64,000 nt of DNA from Polynucleobacter cosmopolitanus (GCF_002224225.1 NZ_NJGG01000002.1:62001-126000); one strand, 5' to 3'. Counted from the first letter of the stretch, positions 1 through 9,481 are shown. Numbers and translations are program-made. Notes: a model not told the origin generated them from the letters alone.

Positions 1-347
1 CTGGTCACATCGCTAAAAAAGATGGTAAGCCTTTGGTGGGTAAATTGGGTTTGACCATGAACACTGAAGAAGGCAAATTGGCTGCACGCAGCATTGCGAT
101 TGATTTGATGGCCACCATGCAAGCTCATCTTGGCAATTTGGATCGTGTGAAGCGCATCGTTAAAGTGATGAGCTTGGTCAACTCTACAGAAACATACACA
201 GAGCATCATTTGGTGACGAATGGTTGCTCTGAATTATTGTTTGAAGTTTTTGGTGAAGCTGGCAAACATGCACGCAGCGCCTTTGGTGTGGCACAGATTC
301 CTTTGGGCGCTTGCGTTGAAATTGAATTGATTGCTGAAGTTGAGTAA
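1..347 (+). CDS. RidA/YjgF-family protein, 5' end outside window
   Basis: The reading frame is open from base 3, so the gene starts upstream; 114 residues are visible up to the TAA at 345-347. The visible part matches the Rid (YjgF/YER057c/UK114) fold: an early NTEEGKLAA stretch, a long helix, and a C-terminal RSAFGVAQIPLGACVEIE segment that carries the conserved arginine and the closing VEIE strand. Family members form trimers; RidA itself hydrolyses reactive enamine/imine intermediates such as 2-aminoacrylate. The central insert (residues around TEHHLVTNG) resembles the longer Rid subgroups rather than classic RidA, so the substrate is open. It converges on the bicarbonate permease gene that ends 19 bases further on. 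Confidence 0.85.
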   Translation, partial: GHIAKKDGKPLVGKLGLTMNTEEGKLAARSIAIDLMATMQAHLGNLDRVKRIVKVMSLVNSTETYTEHHLVTNGCSELLFEVFGEAGKHARSAFGVAQIPLGACVEIELIAEVE

Positions 348-365
348 ACCTGATCACTTAATTTT

Positions 366-1328
366 TTACTTCACAAAGTAACTGGCCAGCCAAATATAAA
401 CCGGTATCCCCACGATGATGTTTAAGGGGAATGTGATGCCCAATGAGGTACCCATGTACAACGCGGGATTAACTTCGGGCATCGCGTGACGCAAGACCGC
501 TGGCACAGCAATGTATGAGGCACTCGCTGCGAGAATCATCAACAAGACTGTATCGCCCAAAGCCACGCCAAACATCAAACACAAAGCCAAGGCTGCCATT
601 GCGTGAACCGGTGGCGCGATGAAGCCATACAAAAAGGTGATGGGCGGCTTACCTTTCAGCTCGCCAATACTTCTGGCAGCAACCAAGCCCATGTCGAGCA
701 AGAAAAATGCCAACAGTCCTTTGAACAAGTCGATTGAGAATGGCGCCATGACTTTGAGTCCAGCCTCACCAGAAATGATGCCAACCATCAAAGATCCTAA
801 AAGTAATAGCTGGCCACCATCTGTGAATGATTCATGAAGAATTTTCCCAATCGGCGTGTGCCCTGTTTTATCACCAGAGCGCTGCAGTCGAATTCTGTTG
901 GCGAGCACAATCGCAATGATGATCGCTGGTGACTCCATCAAGGCCATCGCAGCAGCCATGTGACCACCGTAGGCAATGCCATTTTGATCGAGTACTTGAG
1001 TCGCTGTGATGAAAGTCACCGCACTCACAGAACCGTAGGCAGCAGCGATCGCTGCCGCATCTAATTTATCTAACTTTTGCTTAAGTAAGTTATATCCAAC
1101 CAAGGGCACTGCAATTGCAAGTGCAATGGCCAAGCCAAGACTGATCGCAATTTCTGGGGTAAAGCCTGATTTATTGAGGGCAAAACCGCCCTTCAATCCC
1201 AAGGCCATCAGTAAATAAAGGGACAAGAAACGTGATATTTGCTGAGGAATCTCTAAATTAGAGCGCACCAATCCTGCAAAGATGCCGAAGATGAAAAACA
1301 GAATGGATGGGTCAAGAAGATTGGTCAT
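366..1328 (-). CDS. SbtA-family sodium-dependent bicarbonate permease
   Basis: A 320-residue polytopic inner-membrane protein of the SbtA (DUF897) family, whose cyanobacterial members import bicarbonate with sodium. Two repeats of about five hydrophobic segments are visible, with a polar loop near the middle (RIRLQRSGDKTGHTP). I start it at the ATG at 1328, because AAAGGA lies about six bases upstream; a longer in-frame start at 1367 would add a charged, non-membrane leader and lacks a ribosome site. It is divergent from a LysR regulator of the CbbR/CmpR type, the classical arrangement for carbon-responsive bicarbonate uptake. A role in feeding anaplerotic carboxylation is inferred. No SbtB-like PII protein is adjacent. 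Confidence 0.85.
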   Translation of the reverse strand: MTNLLDPSILFFIFGIFAGLVRSNLEIPQQISRFLSLYLLMALGLKGGFALNKSGFTPEIAISLGLAIALAIAVPLVGYNLLKQKLDKLDAAAIAAAYGSVSAVTFITATQVLDQNGIAYGGHMAAAMALMESPAIIIAIVLANRIRLQRSGDKTGHTPIGKILHESFTDGGQLLLLGSLMVGIISGEAGLKVMAPFSIDLFKGLLAFFLLDMGLVAARSIGELKGKPPITFLYGFIAPPVHAMAALALCLMFGVALGDTVLLMILAASASYIAVPAVLRHAMPEVNPALYMGTSLGITFPLNIIVGIPVYIWLASYFVK

Positions 1329-1378
1329 GATTTTTCCTTTGGCGCCATGATAAAAATACTCATACATAAAGTAAAATC

Positions 1379-1397
1379 GTATTTATGATATAAATAC
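1379..1397. promoter_or_regulatory. Perfect inverted repeat, likely LysR operator
   Basis: GTATTTAT-GAT-ATAAATAC is an exact 8-bp inverted repeat with a 3-base centre. It lies in the 109-bp gap between the divergent SbtA-type permease and LysR genes. It has the T...A dyad character expected of a LysR-type recognition site. That the adjacent regulator binds it is inferred. Confidence 0.6.
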
Positions 1398-1414
1398 ATA
1401 GATAAAAGTCTATG
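1397..1414. promoter_or_regulatory. Second inverted repeat next to LysR operator
   Basis: CATAGA-TAAAAG-TCTATG is an exact 6-bp inverted repeat with a 6-base spacer, sharing its first base with the preceding dyad. LysR regulators usually bind a recognition dyad plus a weaker adjacent activation site, and this tandem pair would fit that layout. Binding is not shown by the sequence alone. Confidence 0.45.
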
Positions 1415-1437
1415 ACCACATTGATGAGCGAATACCC

Positions 1438-2334
1438 ATGAACATCACCTTCAGACAATTGCGCCTTTTCTTAGCGCTTGCAGACACAGGCAGTGTCAGC
1501 TCTGCCGCCAGGGTTCTTCATGTGACCCAACCCACTGCCTCGATGCAGTTAAAGGAAATCACGGAAGCCGTGGGCCTGCCTTTGTATGAAGTTGTCTCTA
1601 GAAAGGTCTATTTGACCGAAATGGGCCATGAATTGGCCAGATGTGCCAGAGCCATTGTGGGTGAATGGGAAAACTTTGAACAACAAGCAGATGGCTTAAA
1701 GGGTTTCACCAGAGGAAAACTCAAAGTGGCGGTGGTCAGCACTGCCAAATATTTCATCCCAAGATTATTGGGAACGTTTTGTGCCAAATACCCAGACCTG
1801 GATATTTCTTTAGAGGTCTTGAATCGTGATGGCGTGGTGAAGCGCTTAGAAGAAAACTTAGATGATCTTTACATCATGTCTCAACCACCGCTGAACTTGG
1901 ATATTGAAGATGAAATCTTCATGCCCAATCCCTTGGTCTTAGTCGCGCCAAAAAATTCTCCAATGGCTAAGAAAAAGATGATCGATATTGCCAGCTTAAA
2001 AGACGAGCAATTTATTTTTCGAGAAAAAGGTTCTGGCACCAGAATGGCCATTGATGCTCACTTCAAGAAGTTGAAGTTCAAACCAGATGTGAGACTAGAG
2101 CTTGGCAGCAATGAAGCGATCAAAGAAGCTGTGATTGGTGGCTTGGGATTGGCAGTTTTATCAAAGTATTCACTGAGTGAAGCAAGTACTCAAAAGGAAG
2201 TTGCCATTTTGCGTTGCGCAGACTTTCCGATTGAAACCAGTTGGCACATCGTGAGACCCAAAGGCAAAAAATTGTCACCGATTGCCAGCATCTTCAAAAA
2301 ACATTTATCAGATCAAGCCAAGGCTTGGAGATAG
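1438..2334 (+). CDS. LysR-family regulator, CbbR/CmpR-like
   Basis: A 298-residue LysR-type transcription factor of normal length. Residues 1-60 form the winged helix-turn-helix (FRQLRLFLALADTGSVSSAA, then the TQPTASMQLKEIT recognition helix). Residues from about 92 on form the periplasmic-binding-like effector domain, starting GKLKVAVVSTAKYF and including the GSGTR and GSNEAIKEAV segments typical of CbbR and CmpR. Those relatives sense 2-phosphoglycolate, 2-oxoglutarate, RuBP or NADPH and control carbon fixation or bicarbonate uptake. Its divergent position relative to the SbtA-like permease and the two dyads between them make control of that permease the simplest reading. The effector is unknown. 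Confidence 0.88.
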   Translation: MNITFRQLRLFLALADTGSVSSAARVLHVTQPTASMQLKEITEAVGLPLYEVVSRKVYLTEMGHELARCARAIVGEWENFEQQADGLKGFTRGKLKVAVVSTAKYFIPRLLGTFCAKYPDLDISLEVLNRDGVVKRLEENLDDLYIMSQPPLNLDIEDEIFMPNPLVLVAPKNSPMAKKKMIDIASLKDEQFIFREKGSGTRMAIDAHFKKLKFKPDVRLELGSNEAIKEAVIGGLGLAVLSKYSLSEASTQKEVAILRCADFPIETSWHIVRPKGKKLSPIASIFKKHLSDQAKAWR

Positions 2335-2373
2335 TGAGAGCTTTAGAGTTCGAACTTACTAAGACTCTCACTA
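2332..2373. terminator. Long imperfect stem-loop between convergent genes
   Basis: A 9-bp perfect outer stem (TAGTGAGAG at 2332-2340 with CTCTCACTA at 2365-2373) encloses a further partly paired core with an AGTT-CG-AACT palindrome. It lies between the convergent LysR gene and parC, where a bidirectional terminator is expected. Neither side has a clear T-tract, so intrinsic termination is uncertain. CTCTCAC occurs again at 2377-2383. Confidence 0.4.
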
Positions 2374-2407
2374 AAACTCTCACCTACCAAATTTGAAACT
2401 GGCTTGT

Positions 2408-4807
2408 TTATTGCGCAGTCAACTTTGCATCTTTGAGTTTAGGCTCTAATGCATGACCCTTTCGAGCACGATTGGCTGTGAAGGACTTCAAAGTCTTCGC
2501 ATCCAATGCAGCTTCTGTTGGCTTACCTGCTCTACCAAGACCGGAAATAACAGCACCTGATGAGCCTACTGCAATCGCAGACTGAAGACGCTCAGCTTTA
2601 TCCAGATCCATCAAGATCACACCCTTGCCACCTGTTGGCAAACGCTTCAAATCATCCAATGAGAAGACCAAGAGTCGTCCGTTTTCAGACAAGCAAGCCA
2701 CTTGCTTCATGCCTTCTTGAACTTTGGCTGGGGCCAATGGCGCATCACCTGGTGCGAATTTAGCATCGACACCCACAAATGATTTACCCGCCTTGTTACG
2801 CGTTGTCATATCAGCCACGTTCGCCAAGAAACCATTGCCTGATTTCATCGACAACAAGAGCAAGTCGTCATTGTGTCCTGCGTAGTAAGCCACCATCTGA
2901 GTGCCGGCTGCCAAGTTCACAAAACCGGTTAATGGAGAGCCATCACCTCTGGCTCCAGGCAAATCGGAAACTGGCACGGTGTAAACGCGACCATTGCTGC
3001 CAAAACCAAGAACCACGTCGGTAGTACGACATTCAAAGGTGGCATACATACCATCGCCCGCTTTGAAGCTGAATTGCTGTGGATCATGCTCATGCCCTTG
3101 ACGAGCTCTGACCCATCCACGCTGAGAAACAATCACAGTGACTGGCTCATCGATGACCTTGGTTTCAGCAATTGCTTTCTTCTCTTCCTGGATCATGGTG
3201 CGACGCTCATCACCGAAGGTTTTCATATCAGCTTCGATTTCTTTGACAATGCGCTTGCGCATATTGCTATCGCTGCCCAAGATGCTTTCTAAGTCTTCTT
3301 TTTCAGTATTGAGTTCTTTGAGCTCTTGTTCAATCTTGATGGCTTCTAGTCTTGCTAACTGACGCAAGCGAATTTCTAAGATATCTTCGGCTTGACGCTC
3401 AGAGAGTTTGAACGCTGTCATCAAATCAGCTTTAGGCTCATCACTGCCACGAATGATTTTGATGACTTTATCAATGTTGAGAAGAACTAATTGACGTCCT
3501 TCTAGGATATGAATGCGGTCATTGACCTTGGTCAAGCGATGCTGAGTTCTGCGGGTTACTGTTGCAACACGGAACTCGATCCATTCACTCAGAATCTCGC
3601 CAAGTCCTTTTTGACGTGGGCGACCATCATTGCCAATCATCACCAAGTTGATCGGTGCATTGGACTCAAGTGAGGTATGAGCCAACAAGGTTGTGACGAA
3701 TTCATTCACATCGATGTTTTTGGTTTTTGGCTCAAACACCAAACGAACCGCAGCGTCTTTGCTTGATTCATCACGCACAGAATCTAATAAACTCAAGATG
3801 GTTTGTTTGAGATTATTTTGTTCAGGCGTTAAGGTTTTCTTACCAACTTTAACTTTCGGGTTGGTGAGCTCTTCAATTTCTTGAAGAACTTTTTGTGTTG
3901 AAGTGCCCGGTGGCATTTCTGTCACAACCAATTTCCATTGGCCACGAGCCATGTCTTCAATCACCCAACGGGCTCTGACTTTTAAGCTACCACGACCTGT
4001 TTGATAGATTTGTGAAATTTCTGCATGAGAAGAAATGATCTGCGCACCACCCGGGAAATCTGGGCCTGGTACGTATGACATCAATTCTTCATGAGAGATT
4101 TTTGGATTCTTCATGAGTGCAATGGCTGCACTAGCGACTTCTTTTAAGTTGTGCGATGGCACTTCTGTGGCCATACCCACAGCAATACCTGAAGCACCAT
4201 TCAAAAGAACAAAAGGCAATCTTGCTGGCAACAAACGAGGTTCTTGCATCGAACCATCGTAGTTCGGAATGAAATCAACCGTGCCCTCATCGATCTCATC
4301 TAAAAGCAAACTAGCAATCTTAGTTAAGCGAGCTTCGGTATATCGCATCGCCGCAGCACCATCGCCGTCTCGTGAACCAAAGTTACCTTGGCCATCGATC
4401 AATGGATAGCGCAATGAGAAATCTTGTGCCAAACGCACCAAGGCGTCATAGGCAGATTGGTCACCGTGCGGATGGAATTTACCCAATACGTCACCAACCA
4501 CACGGGCGCTCTTCACTGGTTTTGCATCAGCGCGCAGATTCATTTCATTCATTGCGAACAAAATACGGCGCTGAACAGGTTTTTGACCATCGGCCACTTC
4601 TGGCAAAGCACGGCCCTTCACCACACTGATAGCGTAGTCAAGATAAGCACGCTCGGCGTAGGTTGCCAGTGTCAATGAATCAACATCAGCCGTGTTCGGC
4701 ACCACTCTTGGAGCAGTCGCTACAGCCTTAGCATCGGTATCAGATTCATCGCCCATGTCAGCGAATAAATCTGGTTCTTGATTCGGATTGTTTTTCTTTT
4801 TACTCAT
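2408..4807 (-). CDS. parC: DNA topoisomerase IV subunit A
   Basis: A 799-residue type IIA topoisomerase A subunit that breaks and rejoins DNA for chromosome decatenation, acting as an A2B2 tetramer with ParE. The catalytic tyrosine is Tyr156 in AAMRYTEAR. The winged-helix region [18 protein letters not shown] precedes it, and the C-terminal third carries beta-pinwheel repeats. It is called ParC rather than GyrA because it follows a short ParE-type partner by 26 bases in the same operon. The residue after HGD, which is the quinolone-target Ser80 in E. coli ParC, is Gln117 here, followed by Ser118. The N-terminal 40 residues are charged and low in complexity. Confidence 0.95.
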   Translation of the reverse strand: MSKKKNNPNQEPDLFADMGDESDTDAKAVATAPRVVPNTADVDSLTLATYAERAYLDYAISVVKGRALPEVADGQKPVQRRILFAMNEMNLRADAKPVKSARVVGDVLGKFHPHGDQSAYDALVRLAQDFSLRYPLIDGQGNFGSRDGDGAAAMRYTEARLTKIASLLLDEIDEGTVDFIPNYDGSMQEPRLLPARLPFVLLNGASGIAVGMATEVPSHNLKEVASAAIALMKNPKISHEELMSYVPGPDFPGGAQIISSHAEISQIYQTGRGSLKVRARWVIEDMARGQWKLVVTEMPPGTSTQKVLQEIEELTNPKVKVGKKTLTPEQNNLKQTILSLLDSVRDESSKDAAVRLVFEPKTKNIDVNEFVTTLLAHTSLESNAPINLVMIGNDGRPRQKGLGEILSEWIEFRVATVTRRTQHRLTKVNDRIHILEGRQLVLLNIDKVIKIIRGSDEPKADLMTAFKLSERQAEDILEIRLRQLARLEAIKIEQELKELNTEKEDLESILGSDSNMRKRIVKEIEADMKTFGDERRTMIQEEKKAIAETKVIDEPVTVIVSQRGWVRARQGHEHDPQQFSFKAGDGMYATFECRTTDVVLGFGSNGRVYTVPVSDLPGARGDGSPLTGFVNLAAGTQMVAYYAGHNDDLLLLSMKSGNGFLANVADMTTRNKAGKSFVGVDAKFAPGDAPLAPAKVQEGMKQVACLSENGRLLVFSLDDLKRLPTGGKGVILMDLDKAERLQSAIAVGSSGAVISGLGRAGKPTEAALDAKTLKSFTANRARKGHALEPKLKDAKLTAQ

Positions 4808-4833
4808 TCGGTATTTTTCTTAATTCTTAAGAC

Positions 4834-6825
4834 TTAAATGTCTGCTTCAACTTCATTGCCGCGTTCTTCAAGCCATGTTTTGCGAGCACCTGATTCAGAT
4901 TTGCCCATCAACATGTCCATGGTTTTAACTGTTTCAACTTCACCCAAGGCACCTTCAGTGACTGGCAATAAACGACGGGTATCAGGATTGAGTGTTGTAT
5001 CCCAAAGCTGTTCAGCGTTCATCTCACCCAAACCTTTGAAGCGGCTGATCTGCCAACTGCCCTCACGCAAACCTTCTTTGCGCAATTTATCTTCAATCGC
5101 TTTTAATTCACCTTCATCCAAGGCATATAGTTTTTGCGCTGGCTTTTTGCCGCGTGCCGGAGCATCCACACGGAATAAAGGTGGGCGTGCAATGTACACA
5201 TGGCCACGTTCCATGAGTTTCGGGAAGTGTTTGTAGAACAAGGTGAGCAACAAGACCTGAATATGTGCGCCGTCTACGTCCGCATCTGACAAGATACAAA
5301 TCTTGCCGTAACGTAAATTGCTCATATCTGGGTCATCATTGTTGCCGTGAGGATCCACCCCAATCGCAACAGCAATGTCATGAACTTCGTTGTTGGCAAA
5401 CAAGCGATCGCGCTCTGCTTCCCACGTGTTCAAAACTTTACCGCGTAACGGCAAAATCGCTTGGTATTCTTTATTGCGGCCCATTTTCGCTGAACCACCA
5501 GCAGAATCACCCTCAACCAAGAAGATTTCATTCATCGCGATGTCTTCGCTCTCGCAGTCAGTCAACTTACCTGGCAGAACTGCAACACCTGATGATTTTT
5601 TCTTTTCAACTTTTTGACCAGCACGCGTTCTTGCTTGAGCTTGTTTGATCACGAGCTCAGCTAATTTTCTGCCGTAATCAACGTGTTGGTTCAACCACAG
5701 ATCTAAAGCAGATTTAACAAATCCAGAAACCAAACGCACGGCATCACGAGAATTCAAACGTTCTTTGATCTGCCCTTGGAACTGCGGATCCAATACTTTG
5801 GCAGATAAAACAAAAGAAGCTCGTGCAAAGACGTCTTCAGGCATCAATTTGACGCCTTTCGGTTGCAAAGCATGAATATCAATGAAGCTTTTCACAGCAT
5901 TGAATAAGCCATCGCGCAAACCACTTTCGTGCGTTCCGCCAGCAGGAGTTGGAATCAAGTTCACATAGCTTTCGCGAACTGGAGCACCTTCTTCGGTCCA
6001 GGCCACCACCCAACTTGCGCCTTCACCTTCAGCAAATGAATCTTCACCCGCACGATTAGGATCAGCGAAGTGTTCGCCATCAAATGCTGGAATAACCACT
6101 GGACTGTGGCCACTTTGTGCCATGGCTTCATCCAAGTAGCCTTTTAATCCTTGGGTGTACAACCAAGTTTGTGGCTCGCCACCCTTCTCTTGAATGAGAG
6201 TGACTTTAACGCCAGGCAATAAAACAGCCTTTGAGCGCAGCAATCGTTGCAACTCAGCCATCGGGATCTGCGCGCTGTCAAAGTATTTACCATCTGGCCA
6301 TGCTCTGACACGGGTACCGTTGGGGCGATCGCCCATCGGTGCAATTTTTGTTTTAAGCGCCTCAACCACAAAGCCATGTTCAAAAGCCAAGGTTGAAATT
6401 TGTTTGTCGCGCCAAACCGTCACTTCCATGCGCTTTGATAATGCATTGGTGACAGAAACACCCACACCGTGCAAGCCGCCTGAGAAAGCGTAGGCTCCGC
6501 CAGAGCCTTTTTCAAACTTACCGCCAGCGTGAAGCTGTGTGAACACCAATTCAACGACGGGACGTTTTTCTTCTGGGTGCATGCCCACCGGAATGCCTCG
6601 ACCATCATCTTCAACACTCACGCTGCCATCGGTGTGCATGGTGACCACGATGTGATGACCATGACCGCCCAGGGCTTCATCCGAGGCGTTATCAATCACC
6701 TCTTGGATCATGTGCAATGGATTATCAGTCCGGGTATACATACCTGGACGCTGTTTGACCGGTTCAAGTCCTTTAAGAACTTTGATCGACGATTCGCTGT
6801 ATTGATCTGTTTTTTTAGTTGCCAT
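4834..6825 (-). CDS. parE: DNA topoisomerase IV subunit B
   Basis: The ATPase subunit of topoisomerase IV. The GHKL ATP-binding motifs are plain (DNASDEALGG near residue 46, DDGRGIPVG, then GGLHGVGVSVTNALS), followed by the transducer domain and the TOPRIM motifs FLVEGDSAGGSA and LSDADVDGAH. I start it at the ATG at 6825, giving 663 residues (MATKKTDQYSESS), which is the usual ParE length and too short for GyrB. An extension to 6879 would overlap the divergent CoA-transferase gene and adds unrelated sequence. It is cotranscribed with parC. Only about 36 bases separate it from the divergent gene, so its promoter must be very compact or lie inside that gene. Confidence 0.95.
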   Translation of the reverse strand: MATKKTDQYSESSIKVLKGLEPVKQRPGMYTRTDNPLHMIQEVIDNASDEALGGHGHHIVVTMHTDGSVSVEDDGRGIPVGMHPEEKRPVVELVFTQLHAGGKFEKGSGGAYAFSGGLHGVGVSVTNALSKRMEVTVWRDKQISTLAFEHGFVVEALKTKIAPMGDRPNGTRVRAWPDGKYFDSAQIPMAELQRLLRSKAVLLPGVKVTLIQEKGGEPQTWLYTQGLKGYLDEAMAQSGHSPVVIPAFDGEHFADPNRAGEDSFAEGEGASWVVAWTEEGAPVRESYVNLIPTPAGGTHESGLRDGLFNAVKSFIDIHALQPKGVKLMPEDVFARASFVLSAKVLDPQFQGQIKERLNSRDAVRLVSGFVKSALDLWLNQHVDYGRKLAELVIKQAQARTRAGQKVEKKKSSGVAVLPGKLTDCESEDIAMNEIFLVEGDSAGGSAKMGRNKEYQAILPLRGKVLNTWEAERDRLFANNEVHDIAVAIGVDPHGNNDDPDMSNLRYGKICILSDADVDGAHIQVLLLTLFYKHFPKLMERGHVYIARPPLFRVDAPARGKKPAQKLYALDEGELKAIEDKLRKEGLREGSWQISRFKGLGEMNAEQLWDTTLNPDTRRLLPVTEGALGEVETVKTMDMLMGKSESGARKTWLEERGNEVEADI

Positions 6826-6861
6826 GGCGAAGAATTGTATCCACATGCGAAAATGACTTCC

Positions 6862-8082
6862 ATGGGAGCACTTAATCACCTTCGCGTTTTAGACCTCAGT
6901 CGAGTCCTGGCAGGCCCCTGGTGTGGGCAGAACCTGGCAGACCTGGGAGCTGATGTAATCAAGGTTGAGAGGCCAAAAGCAGGGGATGATACCCGTCAAT
7001 GGGGCCCTCCTTTTTTGAAAGATTCTGATGGTCAAGATACTTCAGAAGCAGCCTATTATTTGGCCATTAATCGCAATAAAAGATCGATTACTTTGGATAT
7101 TTCGACCCCAGAAGGTCAAGAAATCATCAAAAAACTGGTTTTAGAGACCGATGTGGTGATTGAGAACTACAAAGTGGGCCAATTAAAGAAATATGGCCTG
7201 GATTATGAAAGTCTCAAAAGCCTTAAAAAAGATCTAATATATTGTTCTATAACGGGTTTTGGTCAAACAGGGCCTTATGCCCACCGCGCTGGTTATGACT
7301 TCATCGTGCAAGGCATGGGTGGTTTTATGAGTGTCACCGGTGAAAAAGAAGATTTACCCGGTGGCGGCCCTCAAAAGGCCGGCGTGGCCATCACAGATAT
7401 TTTTACTGGGATGTATGCCACTTCTGCCATTTTGGCGGCTGTGGTGCACCGAGATCGCACGGGCGTGGGTCAATACATTGATTTGGCCTTACTGGATGTT
7501 CAAGTGGCAACCATGGCCAATGTGGCGAGTAATTATTTGGCCAGCGGTGTGGCTCCCAAGAGCTGGGGTAATGCCAGCCCGAATATCGTGCCCTATCAAA
7601 CCTTCAAATCATCTGATGGTTGGATCATTGTGGCTTGTGGGAATGATGGTCAGTACCGTCATTTTGTAAAAGCCGGTGGTCAAGAAGAGTTGGCTGATGA
7701 TCCGCGTTTTGCGACCAATCCAGAACGCGTGCGACATCGCGATACTTTGGTGCCGATCTTGAGTGCGATGGTAGCAAAGAAAACCAAAAAAGATTGGATT
7801 GATGCATTAGAACAAGCTGGCGTACCCTGTGGTCCGATCAATAACTTCCAAGAAGTGTTTGAGAACGAGCAAGTGATTGCAAGAGGCATCAAGATGGAAA
7901 TGCCACACCCCAAAGCTGGCAAAGTTAATTTAGTGCGCAGCCCCATGCACATGAGTGAAACACCTGTGGTTGAAAAACGACCGCCACCTCTGTTGGGTGA
8001 ACACACTGACGAGATTCTGAAAGAACGTCTACAAATGAGTGATGCAGATATACAAGCGCTGAAAAATAAAGGTGTTGTGTGA
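6862..8082 (+). CDS. CaiB/BaiF family (class III) CoA-transferase
   Basis: A 406-residue class III CoA-transferase, a cytosolic enzyme that moves CoA between carboxylic acids (formyl-, carnitinyl-, succinyl-type substrates). The N-terminal HLRVLDLSRVLAGPWCGQ, the GADVIKVERP segment and the DTRQWGPPF motif are classic, and the family aspartate lies in the ALLDVQVAT segment. I start at the ATG at 6862 (MGALNHL), matching the usual family N-terminus; the ATG at 6853 is an alternative. Longer starts run antisense through parE and are rejected. The stop overlaps the GTG of the following MFS gene, so a carboxylate taken up by that carrier may be the substrate. The exact substrate is unknown. Confidence 0.9.
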   Translation: MGALNHLRVLDLSRVLAGPWCGQNLADLGADVIKVERPKAGDDTRQWGPPFLKDSDGQDTSEAAYYLAINRNKRSITLDISTPEGQEIIKKLVLETDVVIENYKVGQLKKYGLDYESLKSLKKDLIYCSITGFGQTGPYAHRAGYDFIVQGMGGFMSVTGEKEDLPGGGPQKAGVAITDIFTGMYATSAILAAVVHRDRTGVGQYIDLALLDVQVATMANVASNYLASGVAPKSWGNASPNIVPYQTFKSSDGWIIVACGNDGQYRHFVKAGGQEELADDPRFATNPERVRHRDTLVPILSAMVAKKTKKDWIDALEQAGVPCGPINNFQEVFENEQVIARGIKMEMPHPKAGKVNLVRSPMHMSETPVVEKRPPPLLGEHTDEILKERLQMSDADIQALKNKGVV

Positions 8083-9329
8083 GCATCGCAACAACTAAGA
8101 CCGCAGACCTGAGCCTCACCAAAGTAATACTTGTGGGAGGCTTGGTTGTGTCGCTGGCCGTAGGTATCCGCCATGGCTTTGGTTTATTCAATTTACCAAT
8201 CACTCAAGCCAATGGTTGGGGCAGAGAAATTTTTGCTCTTGCCATTGCACTCCAAAACCTGGTCTGGGGTATGTCCCAACCTGTCTTTGGAGGTTTAGCT
8301 GATCGCTTTGGTGGCTATAAGGTGATGATCTTAGGCGGTGTTTTATTCACACTGGGGCTGGTTGGATCAGGCTTATCAACCAGCAGCTTTGGTTTTGTGA
8401 TGAGCACTGGCGTGGTCATAGGTTTGGCTTTGGCCTGCACCACCTACAGCGTTGTGTATGGCGTGATTGGCCGTAACTGTTCACCTGAAAAACGGGTCTG
8501 GGCCATGGGTATGGCAGCAGCAATGGGTTCTTTTGGTCAATTCTTCATGATTCCAGTTGAGCAAGAATTACTCACTCATTTTGGCATTCAAAACGCTTTG
8601 TTTATTTTGGCTATCATCACCAGCTTCATGGTGCCCTTGAGCTTGATTCTGCGAGAAAAGAATTACCAGCCAGCACAAACTAGCAGTGACCAAACCATCA
8701 TTCATGCCATCAAGGAAGCCTTTGGTCAACGCAGCTTTCAATTATTGATCTTTGGTTTTTTTGTTTGTGGCTTTCAAGTTGTTTTTATTGGAGCGCACTT
8801 GGCCCCTTACCTCAAAGATATGTCTGTGACTTATCCCAATGTAGGCCATCCTGAAGTAGCTACGATTGCTTTAGCACTTGTGGGCTTATTCAATATTTTT
8901 GGGACTTACTACGCAGGCAAGTTGGGCCAAAAATTGCCTAAACATCTTTTATTGGCTTTTATATATGGGGCAAGAGCCATTGTGATCGCAGGATTTATTC
9001 TTTTGCCCCTAACCCCATTCACTGTCTATCTATTTGCTGCCTTTATGGGCTTCTTGTGGCTCTCAACTGTACCGCTCACCAATGGCATCGTGGCTCATAT
9101 TTTTGGCGTGAAGTATTTATCCATGCTGTCTGGCTTCGCATTTTTCTCACATCAAATTGGTAGCTTTTTGGGTGCTTATTTAGGTGGCTATTTATTTGAC
9201 ATCACGGGCTCTTACAACATTGTTTGGATCATTGCGATTGGTTTGAGTGTTCTTGCTGCTCTTGTGAACCTTCCCATCAAAGAAAAAGAATTGCTGAGAG
9301 CTCCACAGGGCTCTGCCGCCGCTATCTGA
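8079..9329 (+). CDS. MFS transporter, probable carboxylate carrier
   Basis: A 416-residue major facilitator with about 12 membrane segments. The loop 2-3 signature is visible as GGLADRFGGYKVMILGG. It starts at GTG 8079, inside the stop of the CoA-transferase gene (GTGTGA), with AAAGG just upstream, so the two genes are translationally coupled. Family members with the GIRHGFGLF N-terminus are common in Burkholderiales and are usually annotated only as MFS proteins. Pairing with a CoA-transferase suggests uptake of an organic acid that is then activated to its CoA ester; this is inference from context. Confidence 0.88.
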   Translation: MSIATTKTADLSLTKVILVGGLVVSLAVGIRHGFGLFNLPITQANGWGREIFALAIALQNLVWGMSQPVFGGLADRFGGYKVMILGGVLFTLGLVGSGLSTSSFGFVMSTGVVIGLALACTTYSVVYGVIGRNCSPEKRVWAMGMAAAMGSFGQFFMIPVEQELLTHFGIQNALFILAIITSFMVPLSLILREKNYQPAQTSSDQTIIHAIKEAFGQRSFQLLIFGFFVCGFQVVFIGAHLAPYLKDMSVTYPNVGHPEVATIALALVGLFNIFGTYYAGKLGQKLPKHLLLAFIYGARAIVIAGFILLPLTPFTVYLFAAFMGFLWLSTVPLTNGIVAHIFGVKYLSMLSGFAFFSHQIGSFLGAYLGGYLFDITGSYNIVWIIAIGLSVLAALVNLPIKEKELLRAPQGSAAAI

Positions 9330-9481
9330 TGAGCAAGATTGAGATGATGTCATTTTTTCAACGACCCATTGTGATCAAAGTATTGGTCTTGGCATTATTG
9401 GCTTTGGTATTTGCTACCTACTTAAGACCTGAGATGATGGTCGACGTCGCAAATACCTTACTCACCCTCTGCGGGTGGTAA
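9329..9481 (+). CDS. 50-aa single-span membrane protein, coupled to MFS
   Basis: Translates to 50 residues with an amphipathic start (MSKIEMMSFFQRP), one strongly hydrophobic helix (IVIKVLVLALLALVFATYL) and a short tail ending LLTLCGW. Its ATG overlaps the MFS stop codon by one base (TGATG), which argues for real, coupled expression. I recognise no family. A small partner or stabiliser of the carrier is plausible but unproven. Confidence 0.55.
   Translation: MSKIEMMSFFQRPIVIKVLVLALLALVFATYLRPEMMVDVANTLLTLCGW

Noticed and set aside
4838-5648. Plus-strand open frames of about 130 residues opposite parE
   Set aside because: They mirror the well-conserved parE reading frame and encode low-complexity protein; they are antisense shadows.
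6529-6852. Long N-terminal extension of the CoA-transferase frame upstream of 6853
   Set aside because: It runs antisense through the start of parE, has no family similarity, and the CaiB/BaiF N-terminus starts at 6862.
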